DNA from: Nocardioides conyzicola
GTDB lineage: Bacteria > Actinomycetota > Actinomycetes > Propionibacteriales > Nocardioidaceae
DNA length: 64,000 nucleotides
Direction: 5' to 3'
Assembly: GCF_039543825.1 (NCBI RefSeq)
Contig: NZ_BAABKM010000002.1
Coordinates: 1,396,133-1,460,132 of the forward strand
Both the position numbers and the translations under genes were made by a program. Under the pieces are notes generated by a model. That model made no database searches, was not told the origin of the DNA, and saw only the letters and a program-made list of their open reading frames with translations. Positions 47,834 through 56,501 of this stretch are shown here, in pieces (position 1 is the first letter of the stretch; each line of letters begins with the position of its first letter).

Positions 47834-49884
47834 CGAAGGAAGGCCGCCGCCACGCCCGCGTCGACCGGGATGTGCAGCCCGGTGGTGTGGCTGAGCTCGG
47901 CGGTGCAGAGCACGAAGACGGCGTTGGCGATGTTGGCCGGCAGCACCTCGCGCTTGAGGATCGTGCGCTGCGCGTAGAACTTGCCGAGGTCCTTCTCCTC
48001 CACGCCGTAGACGGCGGCGCGGTTGGCACCCCAGCCGCTGGCGAAGATGCCCGAGCCGGCGACGACGCCGTCGGGGTTCACGCCGTTGACCTTGATCCCG
48101 TGCTCGCCGAGCTCGGCCGCGAGCAGCCGCACCTGGTGGGCCTGGTCGGCCTTGGCGGCGCCGTACGCGACGTTGTTGGGGCCGGCGAAGATCGAGTTCT
48201 TGGAGGAGATGTAGACGATGTCGCCGCCCAGCTCCTGCTCGATCATCACCTTGGCGGTGGCCTTCGAGACCAGGAACGAGCCCTTGGCCATCACGTCGTG
48301 CTGGAGGTCCCAGTCCCGCTCGGTGGTCTCCAGGAGGGAGCGCGACAGCGACAGGCCGGCGTTGTTGACGACTAGGTCCACCCCACCGAAGGCCAGGACG
48401 GCGGCATCGACGGCCGCCTGGACGGCGGCCTCGTCGGACACGTCGACCTGCACGCCGACGGCGACGTCCGTCGAGCCGATCTCGGCGGCGGCGGCCTGGG
48501 CCTTCGCCAGCGAGAGGTCGGCGATGACGACGCAGGCACCCTCGGCGGCGAGCTTCTCGGCGGTGGCCTTGCCGATGCCGGAGGCGGCACCGGTCACGAA
48601 CGCGACGCGGGTGGCGAGCGGCTTCGGCTTCGGCATCCGCTGGAGCTTGGCCTCCTCGAGCGCCCAGTACTCGATGCGGAACTTCTCCGCCTCGTCGATC
48701 GGGGCGTACGTCGACAGGCCCTCGGCGCCGCGCATCACGTTGATGGCGTTCGTGTAGAACTCACCGGCGACGCGGGCGGTCTGCTTGTCCTTGCCGTAGC
48801 TGAACATGCCGACGCCCGGCACCAGGATGACCAGCGGGTCGGCGCCGCGGATGGCCGGGCTGTCCTTGGTCTTGTTGCGGTCGTAGTAGTCCTGGTAGTC
48901 CTCGCGGTACGCCGCGTGCAGCTCGGCGACGCGGGCCTTGACCTTCGCGAGCGGGGCGTCGGCCGGCAGGTCGACGACCATCGGCTTGACCTTGGTGCGC
49001 AGGAAGTGGTCGGGGCACGACGTACCGAGCTCGGCCAGGCGGGGGTGGTTGCGGCTGGCGAGGAAGTCCAGCACGACCTTGTCGTCGGTGAAGTGGCCGA
49101 TCATCGGCCGGTCCTTCGAGGCGACGCCGCGCAGGGTGGGCGCGAGCTCGGCGGCACGCGCCCGGCGCTTGGCGGGGCTCAGCGGCTCCCACTTCTTCAC
49201 GCGGACCCCGAACGGGTTCTTCTTGGAGTTCGCCTTGATGTACTTCTCGGCGGTGCGGATGATCCAGAGCGAGTTCTTCTCGGTCTTCTCGCTGGTGTCG
49301 CCCCACGCGGTGATGCCGTGGCCCCCGAGGATGCAGCCGATCGCCTGGGGGTTCTGCTCCTTGATCGCGGCGATGTCGAGGCCGAGCTGGAAGCCGGGAC
49401 GACGCCACGGGACCCAGACGACCTTGTCGCCGAAGATCGTCGAGGTGAGCTGCTCGCCGTCGGCGGCGGTCGCGATCGCGATGCCGGAGTCGGGGTGCAG
49501 GTGGTCGACGTGCGCGGAGTCGACGAGGCCGTGCATCGCGGTGTCGATCGACGGAGCGGCACCACCCTTGCCGTGCAGGCAGTAGTCGAACGCCGCCACC
49601 ATCTCGTCCTCGCGGTCGATGCCCGGGTAGACGTCGACCAGGGCGCGCATCCGGTCGAGCCGGAGCACGGCGAGACCGGACTCCTGGAGGGTGCCGAGGT
49701 CGCCGCCGGAGCCCTTCACCCAGAGGAGCTCGACGTCCTGGCCGGTGACCGGGTCGGTCTCCGTGCCCTTGGCCGAGGTGTTGCCGCCCGCGTAGTTGGT
49801 GTTCTTGGGGTCGGCGCCGAGCCGGTTGGACCGAGCGATCAGCTCGGCTGCTGCCGTCGTGGGGGTGCTCACGTTCAGTTCCAT
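47830..49884 (-). CDS. Bifunctional rhamnulose-1-phosphate aldolase/lactaldehyde dehydrogenase
   Basis: 684 residues from ATG at 49884; a GTG at 49872 (VSTPTTAAAEL) is an alternative start. Residues about 10-420 form a class II aldolase with the metal-binding segment SAHVDHLHPDSG and the downstream GGHGITAWGD. Residues about 435-684 form a short-chain dehydrogenase with cofactor motif TGAASGIGKAT and catalytic S-(YGAAK). The aldolase splits rhamnulose-1-phosphate into DHAP and L-lactaldehyde; the fused domain most likely oxidises L-lactaldehyde to L-lactate with NAD. The gene overlaps rhaI by 10 bp. Such fusions occur in actinobacteria and in Bacillus. The reaction order is inferred from architecture and operon partners. 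Confidence 0.9.
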   Translation of the reverse strand: MELNVSTPTTAAAELIARSNRLGADPKNTNYAGGNTSAKGTETDPVTGQDVELLWVKGSGGDLGTLQESGLAVLRLDRMRALVDVYPGIDREDEMVAAFDYCLHGKGGAAPSIDTAMHGLVDSAHVDHLHPDSGIAIATAADGEQLTSTIFGDKVVWVPWRRPGFQLGLDIAAIKEQNPQAIGCILGGHGITAWGDTSEKTEKNSLWIIRTAEKYIKANSKKNPFGVRVKKWEPLSPAKRRARAAELAPTLRGVASKDRPMIGHFTDDKVVLDFLASRNHPRLAELGTSCPDHFLRTKVKPMVVDLPADAPLAKVKARVAELHAAYREDYQDYYDRNKTKDSPAIRGADPLVILVPGVGMFSYGKDKQTARVAGEFYTNAINVMRGAEGLSTYAPIDEAEKFRIEYWALEEAKLQRMPKPKPLATRVAFVTGAASGIGKATAEKLAAEGACVVIADLSLAKAQAAAAEIGSTDVAVGVQVDVSDEAAVQAAVDAAVLAFGGVDLVVNNAGLSLSRSLLETTERDWDLQHDVMAKGSFLVSKATAKVMIEQELGGDIVYISSKNSIFAGPNNVAYGAAKADQAHQVRLLAAELGEHGIKVNGVNPDGVVAGSGIFASGWGANRAAVYGVEEKDLGKFYAQRTILKREVLPANIANAVFVLCTAELSHTTGLHIPVDAGVAAAFLR

Positions 49885-51047
49885 CCTGCCTGGGTGCCGC
49901 CGACGCGGTCCGCTTCGATCTGTTCCTGGTAGCCGCTGTCGAGGAAGGCCCGCATCGGGTTCGCGGGCAGTCCCCGTCCCTCGCGCCATGCGGCGAGGTC
50001 GGCGCGGACGTCGGTGTAGAAGGCGTCCATGAAGATCTCGTTGGCCAGCAGGACGTCGCCGTCCTCCTGCGCCTGGGTCAGTGCGTCACGGTCGACGAGC
50101 AGCGCGCGCGCCGTCATCTCCTGCACGTTGAGGACCGACCGGATCTGGCCGGGGATCTTCTTCTCGATGTTGTGGCACTGGTCGAGCATGTAGGCCACGT
50201 CGCTGTCGGGCCCGAACGCCCCACCCCGGATGCACTCGTAGAGGATCCGGAAGAGCTGGTAGGGGTCGGCCGCCCCGACGATCAGGTCGTCGTCGGCGTA
50301 GAAGCGGCTGTTGAAGTCGAACGAGCCGAGCTTCCCGAGCCGGATCAGCTGGGCGACGATGAACTCGATGTTGGTGCCGGGCGCGTGGTGGCCGGTGTCG
50401 AGGCAGACGAACGCCTTCTCACCCAGGGCGCTCACGTGGGCGTACGACGTACCCCAGTCCGGGACGTCGGTGTGGTAGAACGCCGGCTCGAAGAACTTGT
50501 ACTCGAGCACCAGGCGCTGGTCGTCGCCGATCCGCTCGTAGATGGTCGCGAGGCTCTCGGCCAGCCGGTCCTGGCGGCCGCGGAGGTCGCCCTGGCCCGG
50601 GTAGTTGGTGCCCTCGGCCAGCCAGATCTTGAGGTCCCGCGAGCCGGTGGCGTCCATCACGTCGACGCACGCGAGGTGGTGGTCGATCGCCTTCTGCCGC
50701 ACGGCCTTGTCGGTGTGGGTCAGGGCGCCGAGCTTGTAGTCGTCGTCCTGGAAGGTGTTGGAGTTGATCGTGCCGAGCGCGACGCCGAGGCCCTCGGCGT
50801 ACGTGCGCAGCGCACCGAAGTCGTCGACCAGGTCCCACGGGATGTGCAGGGAGACACTGGGGGCGAGCCCGGTGAAGCGGTGCACGGTCGCGGCGTCGGC
50901 GATCTTCTCGTGCACGGTGCGCGGGGTGCCGGGGCTGCCGAAGACCTTGAACCGCGTCCCCGAGTTGCCGTAGGCCCAGGACGGGACCTCGATCGCCTGG
51001 CCCTCGAGCAGAGGTGCGATCTCGCTGAACCTTGCAGACACGGTCAT
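49875..51047 (-). CDS. rhaI: L-rhamnose isomerase
   Basis: 390 residues, TIM-barrel sugar isomerase. Metal-binding and active-site segments visible are LVLEYKFFEPAFYHTDV, CLDTGHHAPGTN and LGSFDFNSRFYADDDL. The sequence matches the actinobacterial/Gram-positive RhaI type rather than the E. coli RhaA type. It converts L-rhamnose to L-rhamnulose in the cytoplasm using Mn or similar divalent metals. It lies 1 bp after rhaM and overlaps the fused aldolase gene by 10 bp. The assignment is firm from sequence and operon position. Confidence 0.92.
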   Translation of the reverse strand: MTVSARFSEIAPLLEGQAIEVPSWAYGNSGTRFKVFGSPGTPRTVHEKIADAATVHRFTGLAPSVSLHIPWDLVDDFGALRTYAEGLGVALGTINSNTFQDDDYKLGALTHTDKAVRQKAIDHHLACVDVMDATGSRDLKIWLAEGTNYPGQGDLRGRQDRLAESLATIYERIGDDQRLVLEYKFFEPAFYHTDVPDWGTSYAHVSALGEKAFVCLDTGHHAPGTNIEFIVAQLIRLGKLGSFDFNSRFYADDDLIVGAADPYQLFRILYECIRGGAFGPDSDVAYMLDQCHNIEKKIPGQIRSVLNVQEMTARALLVDRDALTQAQEDGDVLLANEIFMDAFYTDVRADLAAWREGRGLPANPMRAFLDSGYQEQIEADRVGGTQAGWN

Positions 51048-51048
51048 C

Positions 51049-51405
51049 TCACATCACTTCTTGTACGTCGGTGGGGAGCTGGTCCTCGAGGTGGAAGACC
51101 TCGTCCAGCAGCAGGAAGCCTTCGTCGGGCGCGCGGCCGTCGATGCCGGTGAAGAACTCGGCCATCTCGGCCTGCCAGCGGGCGTTGACCTCGGTCCGCG
51201 CCATCGCGGCCTGCGCCTCCTCGATCGAGGTGGGCGTCTCGACGTAGCCGATCAGCAGCCCGTCCTCGCGGAGGAAGAGGGAGTAGTTGTGCCACCCGGT
51301 CTCGTGCAGCGCGCGGACCATGTCGGGCCAGACCGCGGCGTGCCGGGTCTTGTACTCCTCGATCCGGTCCGGCCGGACCTGGAGCTGGAAACAGGCACGG
51401 GGCAT
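51049..51405 (-). CDS. rhaM: L-rhamnose mutarotase
   Basis: 118 residues, ferredoxin-like fold of the RhaM family. Tyr18 and His22 occur in the same positions as in the E. coli enzyme (EEYKTRHAAVWPDM), where they act in anomer interconversion. It equilibrates alpha- and beta-L-rhamnose and so feeds RhaI. It is the first gene of the catabolic part, separated from the transporter gene rhaS by 130 bp that contain a hairpin (51452-51500). Good size, residues and context make the call secure. Confidence 0.93.
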   Translation of the reverse strand: MPRACFQLQVRPDRIEEYKTRHAAVWPDMVRALHETGWHNYSLFLREDGLLIGYVETPTSIEEAQAAMARTEVNARWQAEMAEFFTGIDGRAPDEGFLLLDEVFHLEDQLPTDVQEVM

Positions 51406-51451
51406 CGGTCCGCTCCTTCCGTGACGGTGGCGGGTGGTGGGGGGAAGGGGT

Positions 51452-51500
51452 GCTGCCGGCCGACCCCAGCGAGGTCGGAGAGCCGGGACCGGCCGGCAGC
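51452..51500 (-). terminator. Compound hairpin between rhaS and rhaM
   Basis: 10-bp perfect arms GCTGCCGGCC (51452-51461) and GGCCGGCAGC (51491-51500) with smaller internal pairing CGACC/GGTCG. It stands 35 bp after the rhaS stop. Such intercistronic stems after binding-protein genes often stabilise upstream mRNA or cause partial termination, raising rhaS over catabolic genes. Confidence 0.6.
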
Positions 51501-51534
51501 GGGTGGAGCTGGACGGACTACGACAGCTGAGGGA

Positions 51535-52581
51535 TCAGAAGTCGAAGTCGTCGATGTTGGACTTGTCGTACGTGAACGGCTCGCCCAGGAGGACGACGCT
51601 GTCCTTGCCGACCGTGAAGCTGCCGAGGTCGCCGGCGTCGAACTTGTCGCCCTCGTCGCCCTTGATCGTGCCGTCGACGAGCGCCTTGGCGGCGAACGCG
51701 GCCAGGGTGCCCAGGTCGCCCGGGTTCCAGAGGGCGAACGACGTGACGGTGCCGTCCTTGACGTAGTCACGCATCTGGTTCGGGGTGCCGAGGCCGGTCA
51801 GCGCGACCTTGCCCTTGGCGTCCGAGGTCGACAGGTAGCGAGCGGCCGCGGCGATGCCGACGGTGGTCGGCGAGATGATGCCCTTGAGGTTGGGGTGGGC
51901 CTGCAGGAGCGCGGCGGTCTTGTCGAAGGACGTCTGGTCGTCGTCGTCGCCGTACACGGTGTCGACGAGCTTGATGTTCGGGTGGTTCTCCTCGATGTCC
52001 TTCTTCATGAGGTCGATCCAGGCGTTCTGGTTCGTCGCGTTGGCAGCGGCGGACAGGATCGCGACCTCGCCCGAGTCACCGATCTGGTCGGCGATCAGGT
52101 CGACCTGCTTCTTGGCGATGCCCTCGGAGGTGGCGGCCTGGACGTACAGGTCGCGGCACTCCGGGTTGGTGTCGGAGTCGAACGTGACGATCTTGGTGCC
52201 GGCGTCGCTCGCCTCCTTGAGCGCGTCGCACAGCGCCTCGGGGTCGTTGGCCGAGACGACAAGGGCGTTGACGCCCTGCTGGGCGGCCGTGTTGATGAAC
52301 GGCACCTGGGCGTCGGGCGAGGCGGCGTCGGGGCCGACCTGCTCGTACGTGCCACCGAACGACTCGACGGCCTTCTGGCCGGCCGCGTCGCTGATGTCGA
52401 AGTACGGGTTGCCCAGGTTCTTGGGCAGGAAGGTGACGGAGATGTCGCCGCCGGCGCTGCCGCCGTCGCTTCCGCTGCCACTGCCGCCGTCGCTGTCGCT
52501 GCCACCGCAAGCGGTCAGGGCCAAGCTGGCGACCAAGGTCACCGCAGCCAGGGCGGAGATCCGCCGGTTACGCAACTTCAT
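51535..52581 (-). CDS. rhaS: Rhamnose ABC transporter substrate-binding lipoprotein
   Basis: 348 residues from ATG at 52581. Signal peptide with lipobox L-T-A-C (lipid Cys25), then a Gly/Ser/Asp linker and a periplasmic-binding-protein type I fold (ISVTFLPKNLGNPYFD, VVSANDPEALCDAL, KIVTFDSDTNPECRD). It matches the RhaS-type binding proteins of rhamnose transporters. It captures L-rhamnose at the cell surface and delivers it to RhaPQ. The gene follows the second permease by 5 bp and is the last gene of the transporter part. Specificity comes from the operon rather than from ligand residues. Confidence 0.9.
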   Translation of the reverse strand: MKLRNRRISALAAVTLVASLALTACGGSDSDGGSGSGSDGGSAGGDISVTFLPKNLGNPYFDISDAAGQKAVESFGGTYEQVGPDAASPDAQVPFINTAAQQGVNALVVSANDPEALCDALKEASDAGTKIVTFDSDTNPECRDLYVQAATSEGIAKKQVDLIADQIGDSGEVAILSAAANATNQNAWIDLMKKDIEENHPNIKLVDTVYGDDDDQTSFDKTAALLQAHPNLKGIISPTTVGIAAAARYLSTSDAKGKVALTGLGTPNQMRDYVKDGTVTSFALWNPGDLGTLAAFAAKALVDGTIKGDEGDKFDAGDLGSFTVGKDSVVLLGEPFTYDKSNIDDFDF

Positions 52582-52586
52582 GGTGC

Positions 52587-53699
52587 TCACCTTTCGTTGG
52601 TGCTTTCTGTGGCAGCGACCGCTTGCCGGTGCTGGCCTGTTTCCGAGCTGGAAGGACCGCTTCCACGGCCTCGTCGGGCCCAGAGCTGCTTGGCCCAGCC
52701 GAGGAAGCTGGTGGAGATCACCGACAGCACGAGCAGTGCGCCGATGACGATGTTGATGACGTTGACCGTGTAGTTCTCGAGGCGCATGGCGCTGGAGATG
52801 ACGCCGATGAGCATCACGCCGGCGATCACGCCGTGCAGGGCACCGCGGCCGCCGAAGATGGAGACGCCGCCGAGGAGCACGGCCGCGATCACCTGGAGCT
52901 CGAGCCCGGTGGCGTTGTCGCCGCGGGCGCTGCCGAAGCGGAGCGTGTAGTAGATGCCGGCGAACGCCGACACCGCGCCGGCCATCACGAAGAGCAGGAA
53001 CTTGGTCCGCGCCACGTTGACGCCGGTGAAGTGAGCCGCCTCGTCGTTGAGCCCGATCTCGAAGACCCCGCGGCCGAACGTCGAGAAGTGCAGCATCCAG
53101 ACGAAGAGCACGGCGAGCACGACGAACGGGACCAAGATCATCGGGAACGAGTGGTCCTCGACGACTCGCTTCTTGGCCAGGTCGGTCCACTTCTCCGGGA
53201 AGTCGGTCACCGCCTTGGTGCCGAGCAGCCCGACCGCGATGCCGCGGTAGAGCGCGAGCGTGCCGATGGTGACGGCGAGCGACGGGAGCTTGACGTAGGC
53301 GACGAGGAAGCCGTTGAAGGCCCCGCACACGGCGCCGACCAGGATCGCGATCAGCCCGGCGACCGGGATCGACAGCCCGGCGTCGGCGTGGAGCTGGCCG
53401 ACGAGCACGCTGCTGAGACCCACCACGCTCGCGACCGACAGGTCGATCTCGCCGGTGATGATCACCATCGTCATCGGCAGCGCGATCAGCAGGATCGGCG
53501 CGATGTCGAGGAAGAGGTAGTAGAAGGTCAGCGGGCCGTCGAAGAACTCCACGTTGTTGTTGGAGTAGAAGATCACGGCCACGAGGAGCGCGATCACGGC
53601 GAACTCGCGGGTGAAGAGCGCGCGGCGCCAAAGCGGACGCGAGTACGCCGGGTAGCTGCGGGTCGTGCCCTCGGGCCGGCTCAGGATGGAGGTGCTCAT
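52587..53699 (-). CDS. rhaQ: Rhamnose ABC transporter permease, second subunit
   Basis: 370 residues, AraH/RbsC-type permease with about ten membrane helices (IALLVAVIFYSN through INIVIGALLVLSVIST). The cytoplasmic EAA-like segment is GLNDEAAHFTGVNV. It forms a heterodimeric pore with the 53702-54751 product. The start ATG at 53699 is 3 bp after the preceding stop. The P/Q naming follows gene order only. An Asn-Glu-Arg-rich hydrophilic C-terminus is unusual but short. Confidence 0.88.
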   Translation of the reverse strand: MSTSILSRPEGTTRSYPAYSRPLWRRALFTREFAVIALLVAVIFYSNNNVEFFDGPLTFYYLFLDIAPILLIALPMTMVIITGEIDLSVASVVGLSSVLVGQLHADAGLSIPVAGLIAILVGAVCGAFNGFLVAYVKLPSLAVTIGTLALYRGIAVGLLGTKAVTDFPEKWTDLAKKRVVEDHSFPMILVPFVVLAVLFVWMLHFSTFGRGVFEIGLNDEAAHFTGVNVARTKFLLFVMAGAVSAFAGIYYTLRFGSARGDNATGLELQVIAAVLLGGVSIFGGRGALHGVIAGVMLIGVISSAMRLENYTVNVINIVIGALLVLSVISTSFLGWAKQLWARRGRGSGPSSSETGQHRQAVAATESTNER

Positions 53700-53701
53700 G
53701 T

Positions 53702-54751
53702 CTACTGCTCCCTCGTCTCGTCGCGTGCGGCGACCAGGCGGCGCGCTTGTCGGGCCGACAGCACCCGGTCGAGCACGATCGCGGCGATGATCAGCGCGCC
53801 GACCACGGCCCGCTGCCAGAAGTCGGAGATCCCGACCACCGGCAGGGCGCGGTTGATGGTGACCAGCAGGAAGGCGCCGATCGCGGCGCCCCACACGGTG
53901 CCGCTACCGCCGAAGATCGCGACCCCGCCGATGACCGCGGCACCGACGGCCTGCAGCTCCATGCCGTAGCCGGCGCCGGAGCTGACCGTGCCGTAGCGGG
54001 CGGCGTACACGACGCCGGCGAGCCCGGCGAGCGCACCGCAGAGGACGAAGGCACCGAGCACCCGGCGCTTGACCGGGAGGCCGTAGAGCACGGCCGCGTC
54101 GGGGTCGGAGCCGATCGCGTAGAGCTCGCGGCCGCCGCGGGCGGTGTAGAGGTAGTAGCCGACCAGCGCGAGCACGACCAGGCCGATGATCGTCAGCACC
54201 GGGATGGTGAGGATCTGCTTGGTGCCGAGGTCGAGGAACGAGGACGGCATGTCCGAGGCGTTGATCCGGCTGCTGCCGGCCCAGCTCAGGAAGATCCCGC
54301 GGTAGATGTAGAGCGTCCCGAGCGTGATCACCAGCGCCGGCACGTTGAAGAACGTGACCAGGAAGCCGTTGACGAAGCCGAGGAAGGCACCGAACAGCAG
54401 GCCGAGCAGGAAGACCGCGATGATCGGGATGCCCGGGTGGTCGACGAAGAGGTTGCCGGTGAAGTACGCCGTCAGCCCTAGCGTGGAGCCGACCGAGAGG
54501 TCGACGTTGCGGGTGATGATCACGACCGCCTGGCCGACCGCGAGCAGGAGCAGCAGCGACGGCGTGAGCAGGAGGTCGCGCCAGCCGTTGGAGCTGAAGA
54601 GGAAGTCGGGGCTCTTGATGGTCGTCAGCGCGACCACCACGACCAGGACCGCGCCGACCGCGATCTCGCGGGAGCGGAGCAGCTCACCGACGATGCGCTT
54701 GGTGGGCGAGATGGCGCTCGGCTCGAGGAGCAGGGTGTCGGTGGTGCTCAT
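53702..54751 (-). CDS. rhaP: Rhamnose ABC transporter permease, first subunit
   Basis: 349 residues, AraH/RbsC-type permease with about ten membrane helices (VGAVLVVVVALTTI through GALIIAAIVLDRVL). The coupling-helix region is AIGSDPDAAVLYGLPV. The ATG overlaps the rhaT stop by 4 bp. It pairs with RhaQ and the RhaT ATPase in the rhamnose importer. The C-terminal tail is Arg-rich. The assignment rests on family and operon. Confidence 0.88.
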   Translation of the reverse strand: MSTTDTLLLEPSAISPTKRIVGELLRSREIAVGAVLVVVVALTTIKSPDFLFSSNGWRDLLLTPSLLLLLAVGQAVVIITRNVDLSVGSTLGLTAYFTGNLFVDHPGIPIIAVFLLGLLFGAFLGFVNGFLVTFFNVPALVITLGTLYIYRGIFLSWAGSSRINASDMPSSFLDLGTKQILTIPVLTIIGLVVLALVGYYLYTARGGRELYAIGSDPDAAVLYGLPVKRRVLGAFVLCGALAGLAGVVYAARYGTVSSGAGYGMELQAVGAAVIGGVAIFGGSGTVWGAAIGAFLLVTINRALPVVGISDFWQRAVVGALIIAAIVLDRVLSARQARRLVAARDETREQ

Positions 54752-56301
54752 GCGGTCACCTCCGAGGTGTGGGCGGGGGCGGCGTGGGTGATCCGGGCGG
54801 TCGCGGCGTGCATGACGGCCTCGGGGGTGGCGTCCTCGCGGGACAGCTCGGCGGTGATCCGGCCCTCGCACACGACGAGGACGCGATCGGCCATGCCGAG
54901 CACCTCGGGCAGCTCGGAGGAGATCATCAGGATTGCGAGGCCCTCACCGGCCAGGTCGGAGAGCAGCCGGTGCACCTCGGCCTTGGTGCCGACGTCGATG
55001 CCGCGGGTGGGCTCGTCGATGATGAGCAGCTTGGGCTCGGTGGCCAGCCACTTGGCCAGGACGACCTTCTGCTGGTTGCCGCCGCTCATCGTCGTGGCGG
55101 TCGCGTCGAGCGCGTTGGTCTTGACCTCGAGCCGGCCGGCCCAGGGACCGGCGGCGCGGTTCTCGCCGGCGGTGGTGAGCAGACCCGCGTGGGTGAGCCG
55201 ACCTCGGATGACGCCGGCGACGTTGCGGGCGACCGAGCTCTCGGTCACCAGGCCCTGCTTGCGGCGGTCCTCGGGGACGAACGCCATGCCGGCCTTGATC
55301 GCGGCGCGCGGCTTCTTGGGCGGCACGGTGGCGCCGGCGAGGTGCACCGAGCCCGCGTCGTACCCGTCCACGCCGAAGACCGCGCGGGCGATCTCGCTGC
55401 GGCCGGCGCCGACGAGGCCGGCCAGACCGACGATCTCGCCGGAGCGGACGGAGAAGGAGATGTCGTGGAAGGTGCCGGTCGAGGAGAGGCCGGCGACGTC
55501 GAGCACGACGTCCCCGATCTCGGCCGGCGTCTTCGGGAAGAGCTCGGCGACCTCGCGGCCGACCATGCGCGACACGATCTGCTCGACCGAGGTCTCGGCG
55601 ATGGCGTCGGTGGAGACGTAGTCGCCGTCGCGCATCACGGTGACCGTGTCGCAGAGGGCGAAGACCTCGTCGAAGCGGTGGGAGATGAAGACCAGGGCGC
55701 GGCCCTCGTCGCGCAGGCTGCGGGCGACCGCGAAGAGCCGGTCGACCTCGACCCCGGAGAGCGCGGCGGTCGGCTCGTCCATGATCAGCACGCTGGCGTC
55801 GAGGGAGATCGCCTTCGCGATCTCGATGATCTGCTGGTCGGCGATCGAGAGTCCGCGGGCCGGGCGGCGCGGGTCGATCTGCACCCCGAGGCCCTGGAAC
55901 AGCCGCTCCGCTTCGGCGTACATGGCCGCCCGGTCGATGCGACGGCCCCGGCCGACGGGCTGGCGGCCCATGAAGATGTTCTCGGTGACCGAGAGGTCCG
56001 GGAAGAGGGTCGGCTCCTGGTAGATGACCGCGACGCCCGAGGACTTGGAGTCGGCGGTGGACCCGAAGTCGACGTCCTTGCCGTGCAGGCGGAAGACGCC
56101 CGAGTCGCGGCGGTGCACGCCGGCGACGATCTTGACCAGGGTCGACTTGCCGGCGCCGTTCTCACCCACGAGTGCGTGGATCGAGCCGGGGGCGACCGCG
56201 AGGCTGCCCGACCGCAGCGCGACCACCGCGCCGAACGACTTGGCCACGTCGCGCAGCTCGAGAGCCCACTCAGGGGGCGTCTCGGGTGCGGTTCCGGGCA
56301 T
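54748..56301 (-). CDS. rhaT: Rhamnose ABC transporter ATP-binding protein
   Basis: 517 residues with two tandem ABC domains, the sugar-import type (like RbsA/XylG). Domain 1 has Walker A GENGAGKST (46-54), the LSIADQQIIEIAKA region and Walker B VLIMDEPTAAL. Domain 2 lacks a standard Walker A (it reads GLVGAGRSE) but has signature MSGGNQQKVVLAKWL and IIDEPTRGIDVG. It powers L-rhamnose uptake. It is the first gene of the transporter operon, with AGGAG 6 nt upstream of ATG. A LacI-type site lies 37 bp before the start. Confidence 0.9.
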   Translation of the reverse strand: MPGTAPETPPEWALELRDVAKSFGAVVALRSGSLAVAPGSIHALVGENGAGKSTLVKIVAGVHRRDSGVFRLHGKDVDFGSTADSKSSGVAVIYQEPTLFPDLSVTENIFMGRQPVGRGRRIDRAAMYAEAERLFQGLGVQIDPRRPARGLSIADQQIIEIAKAISLDASVLIMDEPTAALSGVEVDRLFAVARSLRDEGRALVFISHRFDEVFALCDTVTVMRDGDYVSTDAIAETSVEQIVSRMVGREVAELFPKTPAEIGDVVLDVAGLSSTGTFHDISFSVRSGEIVGLAGLVGAGRSEIARAVFGVDGYDAGSVHLAGATVPPKKPRAAIKAGMAFVPEDRRKQGLVTESSVARNVAGVIRGRLTHAGLLTTAGENRAAGPWAGRLEVKTNALDATATTMSGGNQQKVVLAKWLATEPKLLIIDEPTRGIDVGTKAEVHRLLSDLAGEGLAILMISSELPEVLGMADRVLVVCEGRITAELSREDATPEAVMHAATARITHAAPAHTSEVTA

Positions 56302-56337
56302 GAGGTGCTCCTCCGTGGTTCAGGGACTGAGGAGGAA

Positions 56338-56351
56338 TTGAAAGGTTTCAA
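56338..56351. promoter_or_regulatory. LacI operator before the rhamnose operon
   Basis: TTGAAAGGTTTCAA, a palindrome with perfect TTGAAA/TTTCAA arms, is 37 bp upstream of rhaT and 151 bp upstream of the divergent lacI-type gene. It shares its arms with the site before the rhamnosidase gene (43228-43241). A weaker variant, TTGATCGTTTCAG (56474-56486), lies 16 bp before the regulator start and could mediate autoregulation. Confidence 0.78.
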
Positions 56352-56501
56352 CTCCGATGTTCGGTACCGTAGGTGACTGCGATCACAGCCGTCAACCGAT
56401 TCGTCGAAATCTCCGCGTAACGGTCAGGACACGAAAGTTCCGGCGAGCGAGCGTGGTCGCCTCTAAGGTGTCGTTGATCGTTTCAGCGAAGGGGGAGCAC
56501 C

